From contig NZ_JAFEIF010000050.1 of the NCBI RefSeq assembly GCF_017848645.1, positions 1-34,303 of the forward strand: a stretch of 34,303 bases of DNA, given 5' to 3'. Positions 15,201-23,970 of the stretch are shown one piece after another; positions within the stretch are counted from its first letter, which is position 1; each line of letters opens with the position of its first letter. The position numbers and the translations under genes were made by a program. The notes below the pieces were generated by a model, which was not told the DNA's origin, ran no database searches, and worked only from the letters and a program-made list of their open reading frames with translations. This DNA is from Limnohabitans sp. (GTDB taxonomy: Bacteria > Pseudomonadota > Gammaproteobacteria > Burkholderiales > Burkholderiaceae_C).

Positions 15201-18200
15201 AACCATTGCCACCGCTAAAGCTTTGTCCATCGTAGGTCTTGGTGACATCACTGAATGTGAGAACGTAAGCAGGTGCTTCTCGGTAGACGGCATACAAGCC
15301 GCTGCCCAGTGCAGCGGTGTAGTTGCTTGTGTCCTTGTCGCTGTTGTAGCGAAAGCGCCCGCTGCCCGAACCGATCAGGCTGGTCAGGTTGGCGTTGCTG
15401 GTGTTGCCGGTGAACAGTGTGGTGCGCCCGCCAGTACCTGTAAAAAAACTGAAGCTTCCACCAAGCTGGATGTCACCGCCGGCAACCGTACCCGCTTCGC
15501 TGGATGCACCCGCGTTCAAAACGATGGCCGAGTCGGATGTGTTGCTGGTGCTGACCGCCTGGGTCACGCTCAAGTCGCCACTTTGGGTCTCCACGGACAC
15601 GGTGCCACTGGCTGTGATGCCATGGGTGCTGTTGACGCTGCCGATCGTCACGGCATTGGCATCTCTATAACTCACGGCCAACGTATTCGCTGCCAGCGTG
15701 GTTGCATCGTTGGCGGTGTTGTTGAGCGTGAAACTGGTGTTGCTGCCCAACAGCTCCAGCTGTTTCGTCTTGAGGGCTGCGCTCTGGGTCGCGCTGCCAC
15801 TGCCCGCCAGATTGATCGTGAGGTTTTTCGTACCGGTGGTGCCCGTTTGCAAAGCGGCATTGATCGCCAGATTGCCCCCACCCAGCAAGGCCAAGTCGCC
15901 ATTGGCATCTCCCGTGGTCAGCACCTGACTGACTGTCAGATCACCCGCCGTTGCACTGCCGATGATGGTTTTCAGGGCACTGATCTTGGACATCTCGCTT
16001 GTGGATATCCCCAACGTCCCTGAAGCGTCTGCCGCCCCCAGATCCAACTTCACGCCCACCGTACTGTTTTGCAAGGTGACGGTGCCTCTGGCTGCATTGA
16101 CTGGGGCCAGAATGGCCATCCGGTCTGCTGTCAGGACCACATTGGCACCCTCGCCCGTTGCAGTGATGGCCCCGGAACCGCTGGAATTGATCAGGCTCAG
16201 GTTCTTGCTGCCTGCATTGAGCTTAATGTCTGCGGTGGCCAGCACTTTGCTGGAGTCCTGCACGGAGATGCCATCGACGCCACTGGTCGTTGTGCCCATC
16301 ATTTCCACGCTGCCGCTGGTGGCCTGAATCAATGCGCCGTTGTAGGCCAGCACACCAGCTGCGCTGGTGCTTTTGCCTTCAACACGGATACCAGACGCTT
16401 GGACTTGCGCAAACTGCCCAGTCGTTGATGGATTGAACTGAACACCATTTCCACTCGAACTGGAACCCGTCAAATAGAGATTACCTGTCGCGTTGATGTT
16501 GCCGTTGTACACGTACACGCCAGTGGGTGTGGAAGTGGCGGTACCGGCGGTGATGACACCGGTTGCTGCGTCGATCTGCCCCCCCGTGTTGTCCATGGAA
16601 ACGTGCTTCCCGGTCAGCGTGCTGGCGCCGCGAATCAGGATTTGACCACCCACGGTTTGGTACTGCACATTGCCTGTGGCTCCAGCATTCACATGGCTGG
16701 CCTGGGTGACTGCACCGGTTCCGCGCGTCGATATCTTGATGTTTCCACCATTGCTCGTGATGGCCGCATTGTTGATCACTGCCCCTGTGCTTGCGCCATT
16801 TCCCGCATCCAAGGTGACATTCAACGAGCCGCTGGTGGCCGAGATCGTGTTGTTGACGTCGATGTTCCTGTCCGCCGTGAGGGTCAAGTCAGCGCTTCCT
16901 GTGCCGCTGGACTTGGTGATGGCGCCAGTGACAAGGATGTTGCCCACCGTCCCTTGCCACGTTGGCGCAGTGATGCCGTTGACCGTACCCGCTGTGCTGA
17001 TGCTCACGGAGGTCCCGCCGTTGAGCGCCGCATTGACTGTCGCATTCGAGATTTGTGAATAGCTGGCCTGCGTTGCCGTCCCGGTGTTGTTGATTTCAAT
17101 GTCGTAAGGGTCGAGCAGCCACTCACCCGCCTTGACCTGCACGCCATCGACCTTGAGCAGATCACCCGATGTCTCAACAAAGCCACCTCGGCTTTCAAGT
17201 CTTGCACCAGTCACATCTGTGGCCTTGGCCAGCACGCCAGTGTCCTCATCCCGCCCAATGACAATGTCGCCACCGCGTGCCCTCGCATCGCTGCTGTTGG
17301 CGGTGATACGTCCATCTACCAGGATCTGTCCGCCATCGGTCAGCAGGTGCACAAGTCCGGCTCGGTCGCCACTCACATCGACCTCACCCGATTGGACCAC
17401 TCGCGCGATCAAACCATCCACCGCAGCAGCCTGCATATAGACCTGACCGCCTTCTGCCACCAAAGTGGCACCAGGCGCGTTGCGCACCTGCACATTGACC
17501 GTGGCGGGCATGAGCGCGAGCTTGATGCGCCCGGTTTGCGTGAGCGGCAGCTGAACAGTTTCGGCCGCACCCAAGCCAATCGACCCTTGGGGTGCCACCA
17601 CCCGCCCTTCGTTGGTCACTTGTGCACCGAGCAACAGCACATGCCCACCCGCCCCCACCTCGATGCGGCCCTGGTTGCGCACTTCACCTGTGCTGCCCTG
17701 GCGTGAAAAACGCATGCGTCCCTTGGCAAAATCTTCGTCGCTGATGCCCAACGTCGACGCGGTGAAGGCCGACGCGTTCACACGCCCATCACTGCCAAAC
17801 AGAATGCCATTCGGATTGACCAGCACCACCTGACCGTTGGCCTGCAACTGCCCCAAAATCCGACTGGGGTCAGCGCCCACCACACGGTTGAGCAACACCG
17901 CATCGGCACCCGGTTGAACCACCTGCACGCGCGCATTGCGGCCAATGTCGAATGACTGCCAATTGATGGCCGCTCGCGTCGAATCCTGCGTGACCTGCAT
18001 TTGCGCACCGGACACATTCACTTGCGCCTGCCCCAGCACAAGCTGCGCGCCCTGAGGCAAATCAGCGCCACGCACCTGGGCCAGCGCCAAAGTCGTCGAC
18101 AACCACGACATGCACAGCACCCCCACAAAACGCCTGGCCCTCATGCCCACAGAAGGGCCCGCGATACCCCCACGATTTCCACCCCGCACGGCGACATGTT

Positions 18201-18264
18201 CCGCCACAGCCACCACCACACCCCGACGGCGGGAAAAAACGGTTATAAAGCAATATTTGTTCAT
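12262..18264 (-). CDS. TpsA exoprotein: two-partner-secreted adhesin/haemagglutinin-like protein
   Basis: The 2000-residue protein starts with an extended signal peptide (ESPR-like MNKYCFITVFSRRRG segment, then a hydrophobic core at about 43-60 and cleavage near ALA-Q). The TPS secretion domain (about 64-310) contains NPNGILFG (150-157). The centre (about 310-1000) is Gly/Thr/Ser/Asn-rich and should be a right-handed beta helix. From about 1000 to 1855 come tandem MBG/YDG-like repeats (KTYDG, RTYDG, VAYNG, VTYNG, VTFNG). A Pro-Thr linker (about 1875-1905) and a tail with four cysteines close the protein. There is no cysteine between residues 52 and about 1935. Such proteins are secreted or surface-held adhesins. 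The signal peptide decides the start at 18264; the ribosome site is weak. Cargo function and binding target are unknown. Confidence 0.93.
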   Translation of the reverse strand: MNKYCFITVFSRRRGVVVAVAEHVAVRGGNRGGIAGPSVGMRARRFVGVLCMSWLSTTLALAQVRGADLPQGAQLVLGQAQVNVSGAQMQVTQDSTRAAINWQSFDIGRNARVQVVQPGADAVLLNRVVGADPSRILGQLQANGQVVLVNPNGILFGSDGRVNASAFTASTLGISDEDFAKGRMRFSRQGSTGEVRNQGRIEVGAGGHVLLLGAQVTNEGRVVAPQGSIGLGAAETVQLPLTQTGRIKLALMPATVNVQVRNAPGATLVAEGGQVYMQAAAVDGLIARVVQSGEVDVSGDRAGLVHLLTDGGQILVDGRITANSSDARARGGDIVIGRDEDTGVLAKATDVTGARLESRGGFVETSGDLLKVDGVQVKAGEWLLDPYDIEINNTGTATQASYSQISNATVNAALNGGTSVSISTAGTVNGITAPTWQGTVGNILVTGAITKSSGTGSADLTLTADRNIDVNNTISATSGSLNVTLDAGNGASTGAVINNAAITSNGGNIKISTRGTGAVTQASHVNAGATGNVQYQTVGGQILIRGASTLTGKHVSMDNTGGQIDAATGVITAGTATSTPTGVYVYNGNINATGNLYLTGSSSSGNGVQFNPSTTGQFAQVQASGIRVEGKSTSAAGVLAYNGALIQATSGSVEMMGTTTSGVDGISVQDSSKVLATADIKLNAGSKNLSLINSSGSGAITATGEGANVVLTADRMAILAPVNAARGTVTLQNSTVGVKLDLGAADASGTLGISTSEMSKISALKTIIGSATAGDLTVSQVLTTGDANGDLALLGGGNLAINAALQTGTTGTKNLTINLAGSGSATQSAALKTKQLELLGSNTSFTLNNTANDATTLAANTLAVSYRDANAVTIGSVNSTHGITASGTVSVETQSGDLSVTQAVSTSNTSDSAIVLNAGASSEAGTVAGGDIQLGGSFSFFTGTGGRTTLFTGNTSNANLTSLIGSGSGRFRYNSDKDTSNYTAALGSGLYAVYREAPAYVLTFSDVTKTYDGQSFSGGNGYVSSGTWLNGDTGPGVTGTPVYGGTSQSAQNAGTYSITGSGLTSSLGYVQTTVLGVLTINKANLTLSGSRTYDGGTAFAGQYLTATGVAGETFSVAGGGDVTNLASRHVADNQNRVLSSLTGLSLGASANGGLAANYNALSTTGSSITLTKAMASVTGAFTKVAYNGATQQQESASSSGFIAGDDIQVSGLASGKNAGTYSSALQVGGSDVGNYQISISDAQLIIDKAALTVTGNSDRVTYNGQTQSVNGFSVSGLQGTDTVDNLVNVSASGASGRNAGSYTNTVTAGSQSNYTVTVQHGSLAIDKASLSLVASADTKVYDASVNSRAEVQVSGLQATDTVQASQQFMDPNVSGTAQSTLMVNAYSIIDGNSGGNYTVSTATAVGSITPAPLTIKAQDDYRFVTQSDPLNFRGVLYAGFVAGEDASVLTGTLSLTRRDASTDTSAGLYKGVIEAAGLSATNYRINFVPGDFRVVPANQLVVETVNVQTAYGTAPVYASTARYLDGQDNLIKTLASVSSDGVTRFDDGAGGKVSVRIAPYRGGSVSAQSTPAARSSAGWIPVGQYALGDAAPVVSGVNFSGGPYFFGSLSVTPVSLSPVVTGVSKTYDGSTAMQNLSLGLTGKLSLDEVFVSGTGAYSQRHVGTGLGYSLGNLTLGGADAANYFLVGSGSYSGEDGVITPAPLRITSTDVVKTYDGTTQALGAVRITGDTRLFADDAIRGGTLLFTSRQAGLGDRTVTVQGVSVDDGNNGNNYSVRYVDNTTSTINKASASVQATPTRVTFNGQAQHQAAPSSSGFLSGDDIVITGLASGQNAGSYVSNLQVTGRDLTNYKVSITNADLVIEPLPAPVPDPDPVPTPTPTPTPTPTPTPTPTPTPTPTPTPTPTQTPDSPPAKDLVWPAIPQRTDWGQSRVMATGWQTSGAAVGMLQGRGSNQERACVPMPALVPQVALVLPQAQLCECRNDMAWGSVQLCWAPAAKVSP
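12552..12643. repeat. Pure hexanucleotide microsatellite, about 15 copies of GCGTTG
   Basis: Ninety-two bases repeat GCGTTG without interruption. On the minus strand they code for the Pro-Thr linker of TpsA (CCA ACG units). The 6-nt period means gain or loss of units changes linker length by two residues without changing frame. Confidence 0.97.
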
Positions 18265-18330
18265 TTCACAATTTTTTCAATCCAATACATTTAATTCAAT
18301 AATATCGAATGAAAAAACATCTGACATCAA

Positions 18331-18351
18331 CCGATCGTCGTAATCCGATCG
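18331..18351. promoter_or_regulatory. Direct CCGATCG repeat upstream of tpsA (candidate operator)
   Basis: Two copies of CCGATCG (18331-18337 and 18345-18351) are spaced 14 bp start to start, about 70-90 bp upstream of the tpsA start, in an AT-rich leader (18265-18330) that carries TATTAT-like hexamers on the minus strand. The spacing suits a DNA-binding protein reading successive turns, but no regulator is known and no clean -35/-10 pair can be fixed. Confidence 0.3.
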
Positions 18352-18480
18352 ATCTATATGACGCACCCAGCCGGTTAAAAACGAAACATGTGTGAGTGGT
18401 GAAGACCCAGCAAGACAACGGCGTCAAAAGAATGTGCAACTTCTAAAAAATCATGAACCACAACGCATAGACTGCGCTCC

Positions 18481-19152
18481 ATGCACCCCGGCCCCCTCCT
18501 CTTCTGCGGCGACCCCCACGGCCAGTGGCAGCACATCATTGATGCGGCCTTGCAAACCCGCGCCCGCGCCGTGATCTTGCTGGGCGACCTGGAGCCTGCA
18601 CGGCCGCTGCACATCGAGCTGGAGGCCATTTGGGAGCGGGTCTGGTTCATCCACGGCAACCACGACACCGACCACGCAGACAACTTTGGCAACGTCTGGC
18701 ACGACGATGTGAGCGAGCGCAGCCTGCACGGCCGCGTCGTCACGCTGCCCTGCGGCACGCGCATCGCCGGGCTGGGCGGTGTGTTTCGTGGTTCGGTGTG
18801 GTACCCCAAAGACCAGCAAACGCCCAAGTTTCGAAACCGCGAAGACCACGCCCGCGTCACCCCGCGCCAAGACCGCTGGCAAGGCAGCGTGCACCTCAAG
18901 CACTGGTCCAGCATCTACCCCGACGAGTTGGAACAACTGGCCACGCTGCAAGCCGACATCCTCATCACCCATGAAGCGCCCGGCTACCACGAGCACGGCT
19001 TCAAAGCGCTGGACACCCTGGCCCGCCGCATGGGCGCGCGCATGACGGTGCACGGCCACCAACACGACAACCTCGACAGCAGCGCCCACTGGGACGCGCA
19101 AGGCTTTCAAAGCTTTGGGGTGGGGCTGCGGGGCGTGATGGCGTGGCCTTGA
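18481..19152 (+). CDS. Metallophosphoesterase (calcineurin-like)
   Basis: The 223-residue protein carries the ordered metal-binding motifs of the calcineurin-like family: CGDPHGQ (Asp11, His13), GDLE (Asp36), GNHD (Asn60, His61), THEAP and HGHQH. These coordinate two metals for phosphoester hydrolysis. No signal peptide is present, so it acts in the cytoplasm. The substrate could be a nucleotide, a phosphoprotein or a nucleic acid end; sequence does not say. The ATG at 18481 begins directly before the first motif; the ribosome site is weak. It is divergent from tpsA across about 215 nt and appears to be a single gene. Confidence 0.92.
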   Translation: MHPGPLLFCGDPHGQWQHIIDAALQTRARAVILLGDLEPARPLHIELEAIWERVWFIHGNHDTDHADNFGNVWHDDVSERSLHGRVVTLPCGTRIAGLGGVFRGSVWYPKDQQTPKFRNREDHARVTPRQDRWQGSVHLKHWSSIYPDELEQLATLQADILITHEAPGYHEHGFKALDTLARRMGARMTVHGHQHDNLDSSAHWDAQGFQSFGVGLRGVMAWP

Positions 19153-19164
19153 GCCTGATGCCTT

Positions 19165-19299
19165 TTAGCGATGTGCGGACACATCGAGAACAAGGTCAGG
19201 TGTCGTGTTCGATCCAAACACCGAAACCGTCATGCCATCGCCCTGAAAAGCAGCCCCCAAACAGTGGCGTTGGCCTCCATCCGGTAGCACAACAGCCAT
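19165..19299 (-). pseudogene. Possible gene remnant or small ORF of 44 codons
   Basis: In the 372-nt gap between the metallophosphoesterase and dctP, a minus-strand frame reads with a balanced, protein-like composition (MAVVLPDGGQRH...TVSVFGSNTTPDLVLDVSAHR, stop TAA). The frame stays open about 11 codons upstream of its ATG (19299) to a stop near 19335. There is no ribosome site before the ATG. It looks like the C-terminal end of a degraded gene, but a genuine small protein or chance cannot be excluded. I do not recognise the family. The rest of the gap (19340-19524) is the dctP leader. Confidence 0.3.
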
Positions 19300-19425
19300 A
19301 GTGTCGCCAAAGTTACCAAACTCAGTGGCACAGATTAGTTAGGAATCATTGGATAACTTACGGGTTTGGATCAGGAAATGCTACGAAAACTTCAGGTAGC
19401 GGGTAAACCCCTAAAAAAGTCAACA

Positions 19426-19443
19426 ACCAAACGATTGTTTTGT
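19426..19443. promoter_or_regulatory. Inverted repeat ACCAAAC-N4-GTTTTGT in the dctP promoter (candidate TetR operator)
   Basis: ACCAAAC and GTTTTGT are complementary at 6 of 7 positions around a GATT centre, about 80 nt before the dctP start codon. A nearly identical element lies in the divergent promoter at 31562-31579, and a half-site lies before the TetR gene. Recognition by that TetR protein is an inference from shared sequence and placement. Confidence 0.5.
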
Positions 19444-19524
19444 CGCAGTCCAATCGATAGCATGAAGGGGGTACACATCAATTTCCGCCATTTGGCAACT
19501 TTGAGAAACGACTAGGAGTCACCG

Positions 19525-20559
19525 ATGAAGAAACATTTTCTGGTTACCTGCGCAGCACTTGCACTTGCACTCCCTGTGCAAGCCCAAGATTACCCGTCCT
19601 TGACACTCAAGATGGCACACCCTTTGGCGCAAACCTTTCCGGGTGCCGAATGGGACAAGTGGTTTGCTGAAGAAATTGAAAAACGATCTGGCGGCAAGAT
19701 CAAAATCCAGATTTTCTGGTCTGGTCAACTGGGCGGTCTCACAGAAATCAAAAACCTGGTGGGCAATGGTGCCGTGGACATTGGTGTGTTCGCACAAGCT
19801 GTTCACGCCGCAGAACTCCCCCTGACTTCCGTCTCGGCGGGCCTGCTCAATCGCGTGTCCGCTGATGCCAAAACAGGTTCTGAATTGGCGCGTGCCAGCT
19901 ATGCCACCAAAGCTGTGACCGACGAACTTCAGGCTCAAAACCTCAAAGTCATCAAATGGACAGTCCCATCTCCCTACAAGCTGCTTTGCAACAAACCGGT
20001 CAACACATCTGCGGATCTCAAAGGTTTGAAAGTCCGAGCTGTGGGTGGCGCCTATGTGCCGATCTGGATGGAAGCGCATGGCATGGTGCCTACACGCGTT
20101 CAAGCGACTGAAATCCGTGAAGGCCTGCAGCGTGGAACGCTCGATTGCAACTTCGGCCCCATCGAATGGACGCCTTTTTCAGACCTGCAAAAAGTCGCAC
20201 CTTATCTGTCTGATTTGAATACGGGCTCCTTCACAACATTCCAGATGTACGTGCCCGCCAAAGCCTACAACGCGTGGCCACGTTCAGTGCAGACACTCTT
20301 CACACAAGTCGCTCAAGAAGCCATGCAAAAAGATCTGGCTGCATTGCCAAAAGTCGAAGCCGATGCGATGGACAAGTTCAAAGCAACGGGCGGCAGCATC
20401 GTTGCCATGAAAGATCTTCAAAACTTCATCACACGTTCACCCGACATGATTCAAATCTGGGTCGACAAGTCCACCAAGGACGGCCTGGGCGACAAGATCA
20501 AAGACCTCATCCCTCTCCAAAGGAAAGCGGCTCAAAGCTTTACCAACTCGCGCAACTGA
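19525..20559 (+). CDS. dctP: TRAP transporter solute-binding protein (DctP family)
   Basis: The 344-residue periplasmic protein has a signal peptide cleaved near AQA-QDYP (residues 20-21) and the DctP-family fold. It includes the KGLKVRAVGG segment with the conserved ligand-gripping Arg171 that makes a salt bridge to a carboxylate. An organic acid is thus the likely cargo. The TAGGAGTCACCG ribosome site supports the ATG at 19525. It is the first gene of a dctP-dctQ-dctM operon, continuing without a clear terminator into an acyl-CoA synthetase gene, so the imported acid is probably activated to a CoA ester. The leader contains an inverted repeat shared with another promoter of the cluster. Confidence 0.95.
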   Translation: MKKHFLVTCAALALALPVQAQDYPSLTLKMAHPLAQTFPGAEWDKWFAEEIEKRSGGKIKIQIFWSGQLGGLTEIKNLVGNGAVDIGVFAQAVHAAELPLTSVSAGLLNRVSADAKTGSELARASYATKAVTDELQAQNLKVIKWTVPSPYKLLCNKPVNTSADLKGLKVRAVGGAYVPIWMEAHGMVPTRVQATEIREGLQRGTLDCNFGPIEWTPFSDLQKVAPYLSDLNTGSFTTFQMYVPAKAYNAWPRSVQTLFTQVAQEAMQKDLAALPKVEADAMDKFKATGGSIVAMKDLQNFITRSPDMIQIWVDKSTKDGLGDKIKDLIPLQRKAAQSFTNSRN

Positions 20560-20571
20560 TCGTCTTGACAG

Positions 20572-21066
20572 ATGAGCAAACTGATCGTCTGGACCGAGAA
20601 AGCAGCACTTGCGGTTTGCGCAAGTGCTGTGTTCATCATGATGGCTGTGGGTGCCATAGACATCGTGATGGGCAACGTGTTGGGCTTCTATTTATCCTAC
20701 AAAGTTGAATTGTCTGGGACGCTTTTAGCGAGCAGCATATTTCTGGCTTGCAGTCCCGTACAAAGAGGCAATGAGCACATCCGCGTAGACTTGTTTGAAT
20801 CCTCTATGGGGGACAAAACAAAAAAAGTCACCACATTTTTTGGCTCCCTGTGCGGTCTTTTATTCATAGGATTGATTACCTATGGACTATGGGATCAGGC
20901 CATCAAGAGTGTGATGATTTGGGAGGTCTCTGCTGACACCTCTGGTTTTCCGATTTGGCCCTGGAAATTGGCATGCCCCATAGGCGCAACGCTTTGCGTC
21001 CTGACACTGGTAGGTCAATTGTTTCAGCAAATTTTTAATTCATCGACATCTAAGGAAAGCCAGTGA
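20572..21066 (+). CDS. dctQ: TRAP transporter small membrane subunit (DctQ family)
   Basis: The 164-residue protein has four hydrophobic helices (about 9-35, 40-60, 85-110 and 128-150) in the typical DctQ size and layout, including the PVQRGNEHIRVDLF segment between the second and third helices. DctQ bridges the binding protein and the large permease in the inner membrane. The ATG lies 12 nt after dctP. The stop codon overlaps the GTG start of dctM (GTGA, 21063-21066), which couples the two membrane subunits. Confidence 0.93.
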   Translation: MSKLIVWTEKAALAVCASAVFIMMAVGAIDIVMGNVLGFYLSYKVELSGTLLASSIFLACSPVQRGNEHIRVDLFESSMGDKTKKVTTFFGSLCGLLFIGLITYGLWDQAIKSVMIWEVSADTSGFPIWPWKLACPIGATLCVLTLVGQLFQQIFNSSTSKESQ

Positions 21067-22361
21067 TTACAGGACTTTTCGGTTTTGTCGCCATGCTGTG
21101 CCTTTTGGGTTTGGGCGTTCCTGTAGCGTACGCCGTTGGCACTGTTGCCATCGCTGGCATTTTTTATGCTGTGGGCTCGACTTTTTTGTTGTCCACGATC
21201 CAGTCCCTGCCCTACGCATTCGCAAGTGATTACAACTTTGTGGTTGTGCCATTATTCGTTTTGATGGGCACTTTGGCATCACGCGCCGGGATCATTTCCG
21301 ACCTGTACAAAGCTGCGTTCCAGTTGACCAGTGGCATTCGCGGCAGCCTCATGATGGCGACCGTGATGGCGCAGGCCATGTTTGCAGCCATATCCGGCTC
21401 AACCACCGTTGCAGCCAGCATCTTCACGCGAATGGCATTGCCAGAGATGATCCGATATGGATATAACCCCGGCGTATCTGCAGGTTGTGTCGCTGCTGCA
21501 GGCACATTGGCTGGACTCATCCCACCCTCCATTGCGATGGTGCTTTTTGCGGTACTGACAGGCGAGCCTATTGGCAAGCTGTTGATCGCTGGCATCTTGC
21601 CTGGCGCACTGACTGCAGTGGGTTATATCGTGGGCATTCGCGTCATGCTCATGTACAGACCTGAATGGGCCCCACTCATCAAGGAAAGATTCAGCTTGAA
21701 GGAAAAGCTGAAGGGTATTTCAAGCGCTTGGGCGGTTTTCTTGCTGATTGGCTTGGTCGTTGGCGGTATTTATACCGGCACATTTCCACCCTCTGCAGCT
21801 GGTGCCGTTGGAGCAACAGGTGTTCTTCTGATCGCCCTGTCGACCAAGCGTTTACCCAAAGGGGCCCTTTGGGAGAGCCTGATTGAAAGTGCACGCATCT
21901 CGGCTGTGCTTTTCTTGATCGTTATGGCAGGACTTTTGTTCAGCCGTTTTTTGCTGATCAGCGGCTTCATCGGTGACCTCAAAGCATTGGTGGTCACACT
22001 CGAAATGAGTGCCGCTGTATTTATTGCCTTGGTGGTGGTTCTGTATCTGATACTCGGCTGCTTTGTTGACAGCGTGTCCTTGATGATCATCACCCTGCCC
22101 TTTCTCTACCCCATTTCCACATCCTTGGGCATCAATGGGATTTGGTTCGGTGTGCTGATCATCAAACTCATCGAAATTGCAGCCATCACGCCACCCGTTG
22201 GTTTGAATCTGTTTGCAGTTTTGTCATCGGCCAAGGGTCAAGTCAATTCGCGTGAACTCTTTGTTGGGGTGGTGCCCTTCCTCATCATGGAAGCCGTATT
22301 GATGGGATTGCTGATTGGCTTCCCCGAAATCGCCACCAGTTTGCCCGCATTGATGGACTGA
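21063..22361 (+). CDS. dctM: TRAP transporter large permease subunit (DctM family)
   Basis: The 432-residue protein is a multi-helix permease of the DctM family (about a dozen hydrophobic segments). It contains the family motifs ISGSTTVAASIFTRMALPEM, GTLAGLIPPS and LGCFVDSVSLMIITLPFLYP, and it has the usual length. It catalyses sodium-driven uptake of the solute delivered by DctP. Initiation is at GTG 21063, preceded by TAAGGAAAG and overlapping the dctQ stop by 4 nt. An acyl-CoA synthetase gene begins 17 nt downstream, so transporter and activating enzyme are very likely one transcript. Confidence 0.95.
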   Translation: MITGLFGFVAMLCLLGLGVPVAYAVGTVAIAGIFYAVGSTFLLSTIQSLPYAFASDYNFVVVPLFVLMGTLASRAGIISDLYKAAFQLTSGIRGSLMMATVMAQAMFAAISGSTTVAASIFTRMALPEMIRYGYNPGVSAGCVAAAGTLAGLIPPSIAMVLFAVLTGEPIGKLLIAGILPGALTAVGYIVGIRVMLMYRPEWAPLIKERFSLKEKLKGISSAWAVFLLIGLVVGGIYTGTFPPSAAGAVGATGVLLIALSTKRLPKGALWESLIESARISAVLFLIVMAGLLFSRFLLISGFIGDLKALVVTLEMSAAVFIALVVVLYLILGCFVDSVSLMIITLPFLYPISTSLGINGIWFGVLIIKLIEIAAITPPVGLNLFAVLSSAKGQVNSRELFVGVVPFLIMEAVLMGLLIGFPEIATSLPALMD

Positions 22362-22378
22362 AAAATCAGGAGACGGCT

Positions 22379-23929
22379 ATGAGGGCTACGGACGCGCTGG
22401 ACAAGGCGGGATTGCGAACCCCTGACGCCATTTTCGTTAAGCAAGGCGGCACAGCCGTCAGCTACAAAGATGCCGTCTCGATGTCCCATCGGATCGCCGC
22501 GAAGATCCAGGCCATGGGCATTGAGCCAGGCACCCGTGTCGCCTTTTTGTCCCCTAACGATTGGCGTGGCTTGATTTTCATGTACGGACTCTGGCGCGCC
22601 GGCATGGTGTTGGTGCCTGTCAATGTCAGAAACAGTCCCGTCCTGAACGCAGGCATTTTGCGGCAGCACAAACCCACGGCCATGGTGCATCACAGCCAAG
22701 TCGGCACGCTGGCGGCGCATGTGAAAGCAGAACTGCACGCACTGTCGCAATGGTGCTGTCTCGACCAACAAGATGGCGAAATCCCTTCGCTCATGGATTG
22801 GATGGCGCCTGCGGGATCGACGGCCAAAGAACTGCCCAACGATCCTTTGGCGCCTTGGACCTTGTATTCCACCAGCGGCACCACCGGCAGCTCCAAGGGC
22901 GTTTTGCACACGCACCTGTCCAACTACGTGACCAGCGTCGACATGCTGTTTGCCATGCGCGCTCACGAAGCCAAGCGCCACTTGGTCGTGGCGCCCATGA
23001 CCCATTTTGCGGGCAGCTTCATCTTCGCACTCACCATGACCGGGTCAACGCATGTTTTGCTGGACAAGGCGGACCCGCTGGAAATCCTCCAGACCATCGA
23101 GCAAGAGAAGATCCAAATCCTCTTTCTGCCTCCCACCGTGATCTACATGCTGCTGGCCTCTGAAAAAATCAAATCGTTTGATTACCGGACGCTCGAGCAT
23201 TTTGTCTACGCCGCAGCCCCCATGGCCGAAGAACCCCTGAAGCAGGCACTGTCCATTTTTGGGCCTGTCATGGTGAACATGTACGGTCAAGCAGAGGCCA
23301 TAGGCCCCATCACCGCTTTGTCCCCCAACGATCACATGCAAGGCGAAAGCCCTGCGCCTGCCAGCGTCCTGCGCTCGATTGGTTCTCCCTCCATCAGCCG
23401 CCAGGTTCGGGTGATGCGCGAAGACGGCCAATGGTGCGAAGCAGGAGAGCCTGGAGAAATCGTCTTGCGTGACTGGGTCAGCAGTGCCGCTTACCTGGAC
23501 GATGATGCGGCCACTGCTTTGGTGCACCGGCATGGCTGGTACCACACGGGTGACGTGGGCGCTATGGACAAGGACGGTCGCATCACGCTGCTGGACCGCA
23601 AAAAAGACGTGATCATTTCAGGCGGATTCAACATCTACTCGGCAGGTGTGGAACAAGCTTTGATGACGCATCCCGCCGTTCAGGAGGCATGCGTTTTTGG
23701 CATTCCAGACGACAAATGGGGCGAATCGGTACACGCCGTCTTGGAACTCAAGCCCGGCTGCGCGGTTGAAGCTGTCGAATTGCAGAACTTGGTGAAGGCG
23801 CAAATCGGATCGGTCAGCACACCCAAAACATTGGAATTCACAGACAGCCTCCCCAGGAGCGCAACGGGGAAAGTGCTCAAACGCGAACTTCGAATGCGCT
23901 ACTGGCAGGGCAGAGACAGGGCGATATGA
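22379..23929 (+). CDS. Acyl-CoA synthetase, AMP-binding (ANL superfamily)
   Basis: The 516-residue enzyme has the ATP-binding P-loop motif STSGTTGSSKG (about 163-173), the central YGQAEA segment, the A8 hinge LDRKKDVIISGGFNIYS, and the C-terminal catalytic lysine motif SATGKVLKREL. It adenylates a carboxylic acid and transfers it to CoA in the cytoplasm. The size and motifs fit medium/long-chain or aryl/alicyclic acid ligases. The start at 22379 has CAGGAGACGG upstream. It lies 17 nt after dctM, so the acid imported by the TRAP system is the best candidate substrate. It differs clearly from the second synthetase of the cluster, so the two may act on different intermediates. Confidence 0.92.
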   Translation: MRATDALDKAGLRTPDAIFVKQGGTAVSYKDAVSMSHRIAAKIQAMGIEPGTRVAFLSPNDWRGLIFMYGLWRAGMVLVPVNVRNSPVLNAGILRQHKPTAMVHHSQVGTLAAHVKAELHALSQWCCLDQQDGEIPSLMDWMAPAGSTAKELPNDPLAPWTLYSTSGTTGSSKGVLHTHLSNYVTSVDMLFAMRAHEAKRHLVVAPMTHFAGSFIFALTMTGSTHVLLDKADPLEILQTIEQEKIQILFLPPTVIYMLLASEKIKSFDYRTLEHFVYAAAPMAEEPLKQALSIFGPVMVNMYGQAEAIGPITALSPNDHMQGESPAPASVLRSIGSPSISRQVRVMREDGQWCEAGEPGEIVLRDWVSSAAYLDDDAATALVHRHGWYHTGDVGAMDKDGRITLLDRKKDVIISGGFNIYSAGVEQALMTHPAVQEACVFGIPDDKWGESVHAVLELKPGCAVEAVELQNLVKAQIGSVSTPKTLEFTDSLPRSATGKVLKRELRMRYWQGRDRAI

Positions 23930-23970
23930 GACGCCGAATCGATGGCGCTGGCGATTTATCGGGCTACGCC

